Positions 17,987-27,278 of a DNA stretch of 64,000 nt are shown here, piece by piece; within the stretch, counting starts at the first letter, position 1; the number at the start of each line of letters is the position of its first letter. The position numbers and the translations under genes were made by a program. The notes under the pieces were generated by a model. It made no database searches and was not told where the DNA came from. It saw only the letters and a program-made list of their open reading frames with translations. The DNA lies in contig NZ_CP009512.1 of the NCBI RefSeq assembly GCF_000970205.1, positions 806,001-870,000 of the forward strand. Reading direction: 5' to 3'. This stretch comes from Methanosarcina mazei S-6. GTDB lineage: Archaea; Halobacteriota; Methanosarcinia; Methanosarcinales; Methanosarcinaceae.

Positions 17987-18508
17987 ATGACGCGAGCTTT
18001 TTACATAGGACGTTTTCAGCCGTATCACTTCGGACACCATGCCGTAATCGCGCGGATTGCAGAAGAGGTGGACGAACTGGTCATAGGCATAGGGAGTGCC
18101 CAGAAAAGCCATGAAGCCATTGATCCTTTCACTGCAGGGGAAAGGGTTCTTATGGTTTATAATGCACTTGAGCACCTTTCTATCCGTCATTACGTCGTCC
18201 CCATCGAAGATGTCAGATATAACTCTATCTGGGTTCACCACGTCGTATCCAGAACTCCCCGTTTTGACGTGGTGTACTCGAACAACCCTCTTGTCATCCA
18301 GCTTTTCAGGGAAGCCGGGTTCTGTGTTAAGGAATCTCCCCTTTACGTTAGAGAAAGGTACTCCGGCACTGAGATCAGAAGGCGGATGATTGAAGGAGAA
18401 AAATGGGAGCACCTTGTCCCGAAACCGGTTGCAGAAGTAATCAAAAGCTTCGACGGAGTTTCCCGTCTGAAGAATGTTTCTACCAGTGACAGCAATTTTT
18501 CTTTATGA
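17987..18508 (+). CDS. nadM: Nicotinamide-nucleotide adenylyltransferase
   Basis: A 173-aa nucleotidyltransferase that makes NAD from NMN and ATP. The signature GRFQPYHFGHH (about 7-17; HxGH family motif) and the C-terminal YSGTEIRRRMIEG (the ISSTxxR-like motif) fit archaeal NadM. ATG 17987 is preferred over 17963 because the conserved core begins at MTRAFYIGRF and GAGGTTGG precedes it. Confidence 0.93.
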   Translation: MTRAFYIGRFQPYHFGHHAVIARIAEEVDELVIGIGSAQKSHEAIDPFTAGERVLMVYNALEHLSIRHYVVPIEDVRYNSIWVHHVVSRTPRFDVVYSNNPLVIQLFREAGFCVKESPLYVRERYSGTEIRRRMIEGEKWEHLVPKPVAEVIKSFDGVSRLKNVSTSDSNFSL

Positions 18509-18562
18509 CCATTTTTATGCAATAATCTTCTTTTAAGCTTCTTATGGTTTTTAGAGTATCTT

Positions 18563-19153
18563 TCAGGGCACAGAATCAATCCAGTCAAGTGAGCCCGGAA
18601 TGTATTCCTGCAGTTCGTTTTCTTTGCCAGCAAGAATATAATCTATAATCTTTTCCACATCTCCCAAAGTCTCTTCTGCAGTCCTGCCGGTCGTATTTAC
18701 TTCAAAGACTTTTTTGCACCATTCAAAAGCTTCTGCCAGGATCAAATCAATTGACTCGGCTTCTGCGTTTTCGTTAATTTTTTCTTCAGAATATCCTCGT
18801 TTTTCAAGCCTTTTTTTCAGTTCGGGAGGATAAGCCCTGAGCACTATTACAATGTCTGTTATGTAATGAGCAAGGTGGCTTTCGATGATGGTAATGTTTT
18901 CCTTTTCCTCCCCATTTACTTTTGCCTTTTCGGCATGCTGTCCCTTTTCTTCTTCAAGAATGCCGGAAAGGCGCTCCCTGATGAGTTCCATGTCAGCAAT
19001 TACGGAGTCCCTTTCTTCATCGACTTCTGAGTACAGATGTTCTTCCTTTATGAGATCATTAAGGTAGACCACTTTCCATCCCCTGCGTTTTTCGAGAAGT
19101 TTGCTTACTGAGGTTTTTCCTGTTCCCGGCGTACCTGTGAGTCCTATGAGCAT
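18563..19153 (-). CDS. AK6/Fap7-type adenylate kinase-like NTPase
   Basis: A 196-aa P-loop protein: GLTGTPGTGKTSVSKLL (Walker A, about 4-20), then LNDLIKEEHL (NMP-binding region), HLAHY (about 94-98) and AYPPELKKRLEKRGYSEEKINENAEAE, the lid region. This is the pattern of AK6/Fap7, which has adenylate kinase activity and helps late small-subunit ribosome maturation in eukaryotes and archaea. It converges with nadM. Confidence 0.88.
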   Translation of the reverse strand: MLIGLTGTPGTGKTSVSKLLEKRRGWKVVYLNDLIKEEHLYSEVDEERDSVIADMELIRERLSGILEEEKGQHAEKAKVNGEEKENITIIESHLAHYITDIVIVLRAYPPELKKRLEKRGYSEEKINENAEAESIDLILAEAFEWCKKVFEVNTTGRTAEETLGDVEKIIDYILAGKENELQEYIPGSLDWIDSVP

Positions 19154-19272
19154 GGAGGAGGAGATAGGGTTTATCGGAGTTATACTTAATGCCGCCCTGA
19201 AAAATCTGAGTGCTGGGATTTCTGTACCAGTGCCTGTGTCTATCGGCTATTCGGGTCCCCATGCTTTCACCA

Positions 19273-19288
19273 GTCGTGAGAGCACGAC
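19273..19288. other. Short perfect hairpin upstream of the AK6 gene
   Basis: gtcgtg-agag-cacgac forms a 6-bp stem with a four-base loop in the 180-base spacer between the AK6-like gene and the membrane protein at 19337. Its role is unknown; it could end transcripts or be chance. Confidence 0.35.
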
Positions 19289-19336
19289 CGACCTTTCCCG
19301 AAAAAATGGAAATTAACAATGAAATTAAAAAATAAG

Positions 19337-20107
19337 TTACAAATATGTTTCAATTGTGGCATTCTTTTTTAATTCGCCGGATTCGGCAACAACCACATCC
19401 AGTTTATTTTTATAAGTTCCTTTACCTCTATCGCGTTCAGTAACATCTGGATAGACTTCAAGGCTAATATCAAATTTTATGGCTTTACTGTTGATATTAT
19501 CACTCATTTCAATATAAGTTTCATATGTGATTACTCGGGACATTAATCGAAAGTATTGATAATCTTCTCCTACTAATGATACTTCACCTGCAATCGGATA
19601 TAATATAGGACTGTTTTCATTAATAGGGTCTTTATTGTTCATCTGTTCCAATACTACAATCTTTGAAAAGGAAATATCTGTAAGAACAGATTCGTTTGTC
19701 CTGAATTCCAGCATTGGACCATGTTTGGTATTTACAATAGAACTCGTCCAGTTTCCATTAAGTGATTCATTGTCGAGTGACTCAGTAGTATTTTCAAAAT
19801 ATATTCCTTTTATGTACTTCTCTGGTGTGTGGAAAAAATGCTCTTGCAGGAGACTTTTGAAAAAAGACGGTTCTTTCTGAGAAGGTGTGATTGCAAAAAC
19901 TCCTTCTTTTGTTGCAGGAATTGGAACTAAAATTTTAGTTGTTCCCAATACTTCAGTTCCTGAAAGACCACTTATTTTAACCGTATATTCGTAATGTGGC
20001 CTTAATTCGTCAGCCCTCCAGTCTCTTAGATTCATCTCAACAATGAATAGTCCGGTTAATACTATCAATAAGAGTATTAATAACAAATAAGTGGTTATTT
20101 TTTTCAT
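19337..20107 (-). CDS. Membrane-anchored extracellular protein, unrecognised
   Basis: A 256-aa protein with one N-terminal membrane segment (TYLLLILLLIVLTGLFIV, residues 5-22) and a hydrophilic, beta-rich remainder that should face outside. It has several potential N-glycosylation sequons (NTT, NES, NDT-like). No known domain was recognised. ATG 20107 follows AAGGATGATG. It lies between the AK6-like gene and the insertion sequence; nothing indicates that it is part of either. Confidence 0.7.
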   Translation of the reverse strand: MKKITTYLLLILLLIVLTGLFIVEMNLRDWRADELRPHYEYTVKISGLSGTEVLGTTKILVPIPATKEGVFAITPSQKEPSFFKSLLQEHFFHTPEKYIKGIYFENTTESLDNESLNGNWTSSIVNTKHGPMLEFRTNESVLTDISFSKIVVLEQMNNKDPINENSPILYPIAGEVSLVGEDYQYFRLMSRVITYETYIEMSDNINSKAIKFDISLEVYPDVTERDRGKGTYKNKLDVVVAESGELKKNATIETYL

Positions 20108-20243
20108 TGTTTCATCATCCTTGAATGAAAAATGAGAAAATGAGAAGATTCAACAAAAGTTCTGATTAAATCTAAAATGTCTGGTTTTTAAAGACGTCAC
20201 CCCAAGTAAATGTCCCAGGCCGAATAAGCGTATTATAGTCAAC

Positions 20244-21285
20244 TCACGAATTCATTACACTTTTAATTTGTTCATCAAATATTTTCATCCAATTATTTGC
20301 AAAAGATTTTGATTTAGCTAACTTCATATACTCATTTTTAATCAAGTCTCTTAGTTGTGTAACTGATTCAATAAATTCTTTTAAGATTTCCTTCCTTACA
20401 CTCTTCCATATAAATTCAATTGGGTTTAGGTCGGGTGAGTATGGTGGCAGGAACACTAATGTAATATCCAATTGTTTCGCCTTTTTAATTGTAATGTCTG
20501 CATGATGTGTTTTAGAATTGTCCAGTACAACTATTGGGTCATACTCGTTTTCTTCTTTTATTCTTCCTAAAAATTCACATACATCTTTTGCCTTTGAACT
20601 TTCTTTAAAATCGATAACGCTATTCCCATTAATAGCATAGAAAGCATTTGCATTTGCTTTCATCTTCTTTGTATTTTTGAACATTTTAGGTTTTTTCACG
20701 AATGACCACAGCCTTGGTGTGTCTGGTGCTGTTTGTGGTGAAGATTCGTCAAGGAAGCCTATTACATAATGTTTATCAGGAGAAGTTTTTTCTTTTATTG
20801 CATTTTCTAAATTTTTTTAAAATCTCTTCTGCATTTTCAGGTCTTCTATAGTCCAAACAATAAGGAATATTATAGTGCATACCTATTTTCTTCAATAGTT
20901 TTCTTATGGAATTCAAGCAATAATCAATGCCAAACTTATCTTTTATCAAATCTTTAACTTCATCTGTAGTCCAAAAGTCTTTACTTTCCAGTATTGACTT
21001 GAGTTCAAGTATTTTCTCATCACTCAAATAAGAAGGTCTACCTGCACCAGATTTGTGAAGTAAACCCTCATAACCTTGTTCATTCCATCTATTTTGCCAA
21101 TAATAACCAATTCTTTTAGTGACTCCTAATCTCGATGTTGCTTCCTCTATAGAATCGCCTAAATATCTAAACCGAATAAAATATAACTTCTGTTGAACTT
21201 TAGTATTTCTTTCAATCTTTATGAGCCAATCAAGTTTCTCAAGAGAAATCTTTTGGTCAATATGATAGATTTCAGGTCTCCCCAT
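20244..21285 (-). pseudogene. IS630 transposase, interrupted by a frameshift
   Basis: The N-terminal half (21285-20776, 169 aa) has paired helix-turn-helix domains (TSRLGVTKRIGYYWQNRW). The C-terminal half, in another frame, has the DDE triad: GFLDES, VVLDNSKTHHA and LNPIEFIW. The frames change at an A7 run (minus strand; T7 at 20812-20818): with six A the protein would read ILKNLENAIKEKTSPDKH without break. Either the gene is inactivated by one added A or the run allows slippage; some IS630 members use frameshifting. The mapped change is +1, not the usual -1. Confidence 0.85.
20812..20818 (-). other. A7 run at the transposase frameshift
   Basis: Seven A on the coding (minus) strand, within ttttaaaaaaattt. 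Removing one A restores a continuous 350-aa transposase. The run is a natural point for polymerase or ribosome slippage. Confidence 0.7.
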
Positions 21286-21301
21286 AAGTATAAAGATGGT
21301 T

Positions 21302-21874
21302 TTATAAATGTAAATAATTTATGTGAAGACTATAAACCGAAATTTCCACAACCCGCTGGAAATGGGTCACAACAATGTATTTCTCCACCCGGATTTTCAG
21401 AAAAGCAGTTTTAGGGGAATTAAGAAAGTCCGCAAGGTGCGGGTGCTTCATTAAATAGATTTTTTCCATTATGCTGCGTTCGAAATCTTCTATCTGTTCA
21501 ACCCTCCCCAGGGCCGTTACTGTAGTTGCTTCCTGAATATCCTCTTTTGTGTTCTTCCGGTTATCTATTAAAAGTGCCACTGAAGGGTTTTCCAGAATGT
21601 TTGAGTATTTCCTGGTAGCCTTCGGAGTCGCAAAAAGCAGATATGTAAGCTTTTCGTTTGAGGCAAAGGAAACAAGGCTTGCATAAGGTGCTTTTCCGTT
21701 TTGAGTGGCCAGAACTGCATGGGGCTGGGATTCAAAGAAAGTTTTCAACTGTCTTATGCATTCTTCTTTCTCCAGCCCTGTTTTTTCTCTGGAACTTTCC
21801 TTTATTCCCTCTTCTGGCCCATGCTGGATAACTCCGTGCGGGATAACTGATTCATTTTTATCTTTCACAGTCAC
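21302..21874 (-). CDS. Pyridoxamine-phosphate-oxidase-like FMN protein
   Basis: A 190-aa protein with a PNPOx/flavin-nucleotide-binding split barrel (HAVLATQNGKAPYASLVSF, about 55-73; YSNILENPSVALLIDNR, about 92-108; TALGRVEQIEDFE). An N-terminal extension of about 40 charged residues is not part of the fold. The last ten residues (YSLHINYLHL) are encoded by the end of the IS630 element: the original end was probably VEISV followed by TAA at the TA target. The protein most likely still folds. Substrate is unknown; relatives bind FMN or F420. Confidence 0.85.
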   Translation of the reverse strand: MTVKDKNESVIPHGVIQHGPEEGIKESSREKTGLEKEECIRQLKTFFESQPHAVLATQNGKAPYASLVSFASNEKLTYLLFATPKATRKYSNILENPSVALLIDNRKNTKEDIQEATTVTALGRVEQIEDFERSIMEKIYLMKHPHLADFLNSPKTAFLKIRVEKYIVVTHFQRVVEISVYSLHINYLHL

Positions 21875-21928
21875 AACTCTTCAGTTTTCCTTTTTCTTTT
21901 TAAAAAAAATAAACTGTTAGATAACAGG

Positions 21929-22159
21929 TCACTTCTTCAAAGTCCCGACAACAGGATAGTCCTTAAAGACTTCTGGTCCGTGAGGCGCTTCATCCATATC
22001 CTCCGTCAGGTCCTTTCCTGATTCATGGAGCCCCTGGTGAGTTCCGTCTTCCCACAGATAGCTGTTTGATACATCGTACACCTGGCCGTCATATACAACA
22101 TAGGTCTTACCGTTCTTGCCGTTAAACTCTGAAAGTTCTTCAAGCGTGTATTCTTTCAT
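21929..22159 (-). CDS. Cytochrome b5-like heme-binding domain protein
   Basis: About 76 aa, MKEYTLEELSEFNG onwards. Family marks are YVVYDGQVYDVSNSYLW (about 19-35) and a HQGLHESGKDLT segment; only one of the classical HPGG heme ligands is clearly kept, so heme binding is plausible but not certain. It resembles the small Methanosarcina b5 family. GGAGGAT lies 8 bases ahead of the ATG at 22159; ATG 22165 or 22183 would add a few residues. Confidence 0.8.
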   Translation of the reverse strand: MKEYTLEELSEFNGKNGKTYVVYDGQVYDVSNSYLWEDGTHQGLHESGKDLTEDMDEAPHGPEVFKDYPVVGTLKK

Positions 22160-22255
22160 TTTCATATCCTCCAGTTCTTTCACGTTAAAGTCATAATCTG
22201 GTTTTATAAATTTGAATCTGCCATCCTGGAATCCGCAACCAGCCTGAGACCGGGC

Positions 22256-24358
22256 TCAAACATTCAGCATCCTTAGCATCTCTCTGATCTCTGTGGTGGG
22301 AAGCTGGCATTCGTAGTTCTGGCAGACGTATGCAGTTGCCTTTCCTTCAATTGGGACCTGCTCTTCTGTATACTTTGCCAGCTCAGTAATTTCAGGTTTT
22401 TCTCTTTCAGGTCTGAAAATAAGCACCTTGTTGGGCACAAAATAACTCCAGAGCTCTTTCAGCATCTGTTCCGTGTCCGAAGCTTCGGCTTTTCCCGAAA
22501 TTATCACTTCGTATGAAGGCCCAAGCCTGAAGTCAAAGGCTGACAGGAACTGAGTATATCCAGAAGGCGCTTTCATAATCTGTTTTGAAAACGCGCGTTC
22601 GAGTTTGTCAGCCGTCTCCTCAAGTCCGGGGTCTGCAATTATTCTGGAGAGGCGCAGAAGATTCAGCATTTCGAATGAGTTACCTGTAGGTATTGCCGAA
22701 TCCATAAACTCCTTTTTTCTGAATATAAGAGCCTCGCTGTCATTTGCTGTAAAGTAGAGTCCGCCGTTAACAGGGTCCCAGAAGCATTCGAGAAGCTCGC
22801 TGTTAAGAGAAACTGCAGCTTTAAGGTAGCGCATTTTGAATCCCGCCTCGTAAAGTTCCAGGAGCCCATGAATCAAAAATGCATAGTCATCGGAAGTTCC
22901 TGAGATTCCTGCAACCCCGTCCCTGTAGCGGTGAAGCAGCCCGTCCCCTGGACTGTAAAGAGCCATAAGAATAAAATCCGCAGCTTTCTCTGCAGCTTTC
23001 AGATACCTCTGCTCTCCAAAAACCTGATAACCTTTTGCAAAGGCAGCAATCATAAGCCCGTTCCAGTCGGTAAGGATCTTATCATCCAGTGAAGGCCTTT
23101 TGCGCTCATATCTGGCTTTAAGGAGTTTTTCCCTGGCAGCTTTTACCTTCTTTTCGACTTCTTCTACAGGAATCTTCATCTTAGCTGCAAGTGACCCTGG
23201 AGACCGAGCCATATAGAAAAGGTTTGTTCCGGTCTCTCTACCTCTTATTTCCTCTTCAAAATTTCCTTCCTCTCTCAAATTGAACATTTTTATTATCAAT
23301 TCGGAATCCTCAGGATCAAGGATGCTCCTGATCTCTTCCAGAGTCCATAAGTAGTATTTTCCTTCCTCCCTTTCTACATCCGCATCCTCACCGCAGTAAA
23401 AACCTCCTTCCGGGGATGTAAGGTCTCTCAGGACGTAATCGAGGATTCCTTCTGCTGTTTCTTTATACAGGTCTTTTCCGGTAACCTGATAGGCTTCAGT
23501 ATATGCAATTGCAGTAAGAGCCTGGTCGTATAACATTTTTTCAAAGTGAGGCAGAAGCCACATGCTGTCCGTAGAATATCTATGGAAACCTGATCCCAGG
23601 TGGTCATAGATCCCTCCCCTGCGCATTTTGTCCAGTGTGTATTCTGCCATATGAAGGGCTTCAGGGTTTCTGCTGCGCCTCCAGTAACGGAGCAAAAAGG
23701 AAATCTTGTGGGGAGTGGGGAACTTCGGAGCTCCTGAAAAACCTCCGTATTCCGTATCAAACGAGCTGAGAAGTTCTTCATAAACCTCTTCTATTACCTC
23801 TTCCCCGAGCCCTTCTCCTGAAGACTCCTTAATCATTTCCTGGATGGTGGATGTAATTTTTTCAGCTGAATCAAGCACTTCTTCATGCTGCTGTTCCCAG
23901 ATTTCTTTTATCCTGGGGACCAGTTCCAGCATTCCTATCTGGTTAAAGCGTGTATTTTTCGGGATATATGTGCCAGCAAAAAAAGGCTTCTTGCCCGGAG
24001 TCATGATGATATTGAGAGGCCATCCTCCTCTGCCAAGGATAATCTGGCAGACAGTCATGTAAATGTTGTCGATATCTGGCCGTTCTTCCCTGTCCACTTT
24101 TATGGAGACAAAAGCTTCATTCATAAGCCCTGCAACTTCTTCGTCCTCAAAAGACTCATGTGCCATCATATGGCACCAGTGGCAGGTCGAATATCCGATT
24201 GAGAGAAAAACAGGCTTGTTTTCTTTTCTGGCTTTTTCGAAAGCCTCTTCTCCCCATGGGTACCAGTCTACAGGATTATAGGCATGCTGTAGAAGATAAG
24301 GACTTTTTTCTTTAATCAGGCGGTTAGGTTCTTTCTGTTCTTTTTCCAGTATAATCAC
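22256..24358 (-). CDS. YyaL/DUF255 thioredoxin-fold protein
   Basis: A 700-aa protein with an N-terminal thioredoxin-like domain ([34 protein letters not shown] with the CxxC pair, about 58-71) and a long C-terminal (alpha/alpha)6-barrel region. The family (YyaL, human SPATA20) is widespread and has no settled biochemical role; a redox-linked sugar or protein-folding function has been proposed. Start is GTG 24358, whose TG overlaps the TGA of the small gene upstream, so translation may be coupled. Confidence 0.92.
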   Translation of the reverse strand: MIILEKEQKEPNRLIKEKSPYLLQHAYNPVDWYPWGEEAFEKARKENKPVFLSIGYSTCHWCHMMAHESFEDEEVAGLMNEAFVSIKVDREERPDIDNIYMTVCQIILGRGGWPLNIIMTPGKKPFFAGTYIPKNTRFNQIGMLELVPRIKEIWEQQHEEVLDSAEKITSTIQEMIKESSGEGLGEEVIEEVYEELLSSFDTEYGGFSGAPKFPTPHKISFLLRYWRRSRNPEALHMAEYTLDKMRRGGIYDHLGSGFHRYSTDSMWLLPHFEKMLYDQALTAIAYTEAYQVTGKDLYKETAEGILDYVLRDLTSPEGGFYCGEDADVEREEGKYYLWTLEEIRSILDPEDSELIIKMFNLREEGNFEEEIRGRETGTNLFYMARSPGSLAAKMKIPVEEVEKKVKAAREKLLKARYERKRPSLDDKILTDWNGLMIAAFAKGYQVFGEQRYLKAAEKAADFILMALYSPGDGLLHRYRDGVAGISGTSDDYAFLIHGLLELYEAGFKMRYLKAAVSLNSELLECFWDPVNGGLYFTANDSEALIFRKKEFMDSAIPTGNSFEMLNLLRLSRIIADPGLEETADKLERAFSKQIMKAPSGYTQFLSAFDFRLGPSYEVIISGKAEASDTEQMLKELWSYFVPNKVLIFRPEREKPEITELAKYTEEQVPIEGKATAYVCQNYECQLPTTEIREMLRMLNV

Positions 24359-24480
24359 TCCTGCTCTTCATCAAGATCCAGATCCTGCCTTTCAAGCCCT
24401 GAAGTGTACTCCTCGCAGGCATAAGGACTGAACTCTTCATAAATATTCATAAAAGGACTGAACTCTTCATAAATATTCAT
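24355..24480 (-). CDS. Small 41-aa protein coupled to the YyaL-like gene
   Basis: ATG 24480 to TGA 24357-24355, with a GGGGAG site 6 bases upstream of the start. The product opens with [10 protein letters not shown] and then [10 protein letters not shown], because a 30-base unit is duplicated in frame, and continues with an acidic tail (LDLDEEQE). The stop overlaps the GTG start of the YyaL-like gene (GTGA). The function is not known. Without the duplication it would be 31 aa. Confidence 0.55.
   Translation of the reverse strand: MNIYEEFSPFMNIYEEFSPYACEEYTSGLERQDLDLDEEQE
24421..24480. repeat. 30-bp tandem duplication
   Basis: Two adjoining 30-base units (24421-24450 and 24451-24480), each starting ATGAATATTTATGAAGAG on the minus strand. 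They differ in one base. Confidence 0.9.
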
Positions 24481-24859
24481 AATAACTCCCCTAATCCGAA
24501 TAAGTAAGTATTTGATCACCTGCCGGACAATTTTGCCGGCTTGCCTTATTTGATCCTGTTTTTACTTTCTGGTTTGTACCAGGTTTTCAGAGATGATGAT
24601 AACTACGGGAATTGTAAAATTAGATATAGCCAGACTTTCCCCAATTAAAATAGTCCCCCCGGAATATCAATATAACGGTGTTTTCGGGGCTATTTTTCCC
24701 GGAAGAAAGCCGGCAGGAAAGTAAGTTTTGAAAAAAAGGTATGGGACCTGCAGTTTGCGAAAAAAGAGTTTTTATAATGAGTGTAAAGATCCAGGTTAAG
24801 AATGGGATTAATTGCTGTTCTTAATTCAGTCCCAGTCTTTCCCCAAAGCTTTAAGTAGC
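24481..24859. other. Promoter-type spacer, nothing else seen
   Basis: About 380 bases between uppS and the small gene. The minus-strand side holds AT-rich promoter-like sequence. Plus-strand ttttataatgagtgt (about 24769-24783) resembles a TATA box but no gene follows it. Confidence 0.4.
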
Positions 24860-25801
24860 TCAGGAGACTCCCTGCTTTTTTAAAGGAAGGAGCTGTCCCA
24901 GGTCTTCACTTTTATTCTCATATTTCCCTACCCTGAGAAAGTTCTTAACTTTTGAGATGCGATACGAATGCTCACGTTTCTTTTCTTCTTTTCTGGCCTG
25001 ATAAACTCTGACAGAACGAAGGAGGTCGATTTTTCGGAACTCGGGCCAGAAAGGAGCGCAGAAATAAGTTGCACATTCACTGCCGTTAGCCTGCCAGGGA
25101 AGGAAGTTTGATATTCTCTCATCCCCTCCGGTGCGGATGATCAGGTCCACATTGGGGACAGGGACTCCGGGGGCAGGATAGAGGTGTTTTGAGATCAGGC
25201 TTTCGTTAACATCTTCCAGAGAAAGTTTCCCGCTGGATACACAGGTTGCGATATCCCTTACAGCCTGCATTATATCCTGCCTTCCACCATAAGCAATAGC
25301 CACATTCAGGCTGAATTTCCTGTGATGCTCCGTGGCTTTCTCAATTCTGTCAATGGATTCGTTCAGGTATGCAGGCAGTTTTGTTCTGTCCCCTATAACT
25401 CTGACCTGCATCTCTTTTTCATAAGTTCTCTTATCAGTATGAAGCTTCAAAAATTTCTCATTGATAAGGTTAAAGAGCCCACCGACCTCTTCTTCCGAAC
25501 GCTGGAAATTTTCCGTGGAAAAGGCATAGAGAGTAAGCTGTTTTACTCCTATCTCATAGCACCATTCAATAACCTGCTCAGTAACTTCTGCTCCCATAGC
25601 GTGTCCGAAAATTCGGGCTTTTCCCAGCTGTCCGGCGTATCTGCGGTTTCCGTCCATAATTACAGCTATGTGCTCGGGAATTTCAGAACTCAGAATCTCC
25701 TTTTCCAGGATCTGCTCGTATTTCCGGTAGAACACACTGAAAGTCCGATTTTTCATGAAGCGAAGCCCTGCCTGAAAGGCTCCTTTATTCAATGATCCCA
25801 T
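24860..25801 (-). CDS. uppS: Z-polyprenyl diphosphate synthase (UppS)
   Basis: A 313-aa cis-prenyltransferase that builds the long polyprenyl carrier used for glycan assembly. The catalytic motif [16 protein letters not shown] (about 46-61 of this start), the motif [15 protein letters not shown] and the C-terminal [15 protein letters not shown] fit the family. ATG 25801 is chosen; TTG 25834 would add 11 residues and has no better ribosome site. The C-terminal tail is longer than in bacterial enzymes. The product may serve the AglB enzymes encoded in the same region (inference). Confidence 0.92.
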   Translation of the reverse strand: MGSLNKGAFQAGLRFMKNRTFSVFYRKYEQILEKEILSSEIPEHIAVIMDGNRRYAGQLGKARIFGHAMGAEVTEQVIEWCYEIGVKQLTLYAFSTENFQRSEEEVGGLFNLINEKFLKLHTDKRTYEKEMQVRVIGDRTKLPAYLNESIDRIEKATEHHRKFSLNVAIAYGGRQDIMQAVRDIATCVSSGKLSLEDVNESLISKHLYPAPGVPVPNVDLIIRTGGDERISNFLPWQANGSECATYFCAPFWPEFRKIDLLRSVRVYQARKEEKKREHSYRISKVKNFLRVGKYENKSEDLGQLLPLKKQGVS

Positions 25802-26409
25802 TTTAAGGTTAATTATTTCTTTTCCCCCTGGCAATATGATAGATAACAGGAATATTATAGGTAACAGGAATATTCATATACATTTTTTGCGGTGTGGTAT
25901 TAAATTTTTCACATATTTGGAAAGCTAAATTTTATTTTTTTCTGGAGGTCTTATGGCCTATTCTGATGCATGAAGCTTAAGCTTTATTTCCGCCCTTTAA
26001 TAGTGCAATACATTGAAATAGTAAAGTCCTGTTAATGCTTATGGTATCTACTGGAAATGCTTATGATATTTTCTGGAAATGCTTATGATATTTTCTGGAA
26101 ATGCTATATGACCTGTTGATGGGAATTGCAGTTATGTATGTAAAACTATTTTAATATTTTTAAACACTTTTGGGCTGGCATTCTGATACAACAGAACTTT
26201 TTCGGGATATCAACTCCAGGGGAAAGTAAAATTAATTATACCGATTTTTATGGAATGCTAACTCTCTATATTTCTGTTTTTTATAACAAGACACTAATTT
26301 TTAATAGATGTTCAAATTTACAATTTATTGTTTCGATATCAACAGAATAGAACAGGAGATCTGGAAAGTTCTTCTCACATAAAAACAGGAGTTACAGCAA
26401 TAAGGCGGC
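25802..26409. other. Intergenic region with a triple direct repeat
   Basis: About 600 AT-rich bases. Three copies of a 22-base unit, ctggaaatgcttatgatatt, run from about 26050 to 26107, the last shortened. No reading frame or RNA gene was recognised. Confidence 0.6.
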
Positions 26410-26679
26410 TCAGTAGTTCTCTAGAACAGAGCCGACAATGTTTTTGTAAGTCTCTTTCAGGGAATACACATTATGATCCCCTGTAACGTTTATGCTCAGT
26501 ATTCCGAGTCTCGTATTCATAAGCCCGACCATGGCTGACACTCCCCGGTAGCTTACCTCGAAATTTCCTTTATCAAGGTAGTCATAAACTTCACCGGTGG
26601 TGAACTTGTCTCCGGTCAGGAAGAGATTGAGCACAACCTTGCGTATCCCGTTTTCGTCCCTGCCGAGATACTTTATCAA
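26410..26679 (-). CDS. DUF2551 family protein
   Basis: An 89-aa protein from the TTG at 26679 (IKYLGRDENGIRKVVLNLFL) with a small winged-helix-like fold (TGEVYDYLDKGNFEVSYRGV). It belongs to the archaeal DUF2551 family of uncharacterised proteins. The frame stays open and looks coding for about 15 more residues upstream (TAEERVRAR), so the true start is probably upstream at a non-ATG codon. Possibly a DNA-binding regulator. Confidence 0.7.
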   Translation of the reverse strand: MIKYLGRDENGIRKVVLNLFLTGDKFTTGEVYDYLDKGNFEVSYRGVSAMVGLMNTRLGILSINVTGDHNVYSLKETYKNIVGSVLENY

Positions 26680-26719
26680 TCTCGCTCTTACCCTTTCTTC
26701 CGCAGTCTGCAGTTTCGGA

Positions 26720-27278
26720 CACCTCAGTTTTAATGATAATTTTGAATTATATTCTTCTCTTAATTATATTCTTTTATACCGTATTCATCCTGTTCCGGCT
26801 GTATTTCCAGAGGGATGCGACCCCGTTAAGGGGGAGCTAAGAATCGAATACCCTATATCCTTATCGTTTATATATTTTAGGATTACTTTTTTTTAAATAT
26901 TTATATTGAAGCATACCCCGGATCTTCGGGCGCCTTTCAGACCCTGCTTCCTATGCAAAAAAGAGCTGAGCTTCACGTTTTTCATGAGAGCTAACTGAGA
27001 ATAAAACATTCTTTTATCTCAAATATATTACTTTATATTTTTTGTGTAAGGATGCTTTAAAGAAAGAAAAATATCTCGAAGAAAGAAAAATCCTGGATTA
27101 CTTTATTTAATTTTCTTATTTTATACTGATAAAGGTTTTATTACCTCTCAGGGATAAGGAAATTTAAGACAGAAGGAGATTTAAGACAGGCGCAGAGAAA
27201 AGGTCTGTTTAAAAGACAGGTTAACACTTACTAATTGTTTTATATCCACTGATCGCAATATGTATATGATGGAGCTGT
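26720..27278. other. Spacer before the carrier-protein cluster
   Basis: About 560 bases, AT-rich, with no gene found. A short repeated segment (gaaagaaaaatatctcgaagaaagaaaaat, as two near copies) occurs around 27062-27092, and ggagatttaagacagg-type repetition around 27165-27190. TATA-like tgttttatatcc lies at 27236-27247, 30 bases before the next gene. Confidence 0.5.

Larger units (their letters stand above)
20234..21334 (-). mobile_element. IS630-type insertion sequence
   Basis: About 1.1 kb, the usual size for IS630. The ends match as imperfect inverted repeats: plus-strand tatagtcaactcacgaattc at the left and minus-strand tatagtcttcacataaatta at the right. A TA dinucleotide stands at each end, the target duplicated by this family. 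It holds one transposase gene that is frame-shifted. The insertion is in the final codon region of the flavin-binding protein gene at 21302-21874. Confidence 0.8.

Noticed and set aside
19154-19320. Possible remnant of a gene in the spacer upstream of the AK6-like gene (several frames open)
   Set aside because: No frame shows a recognisable family; only a short hairpin stands out.
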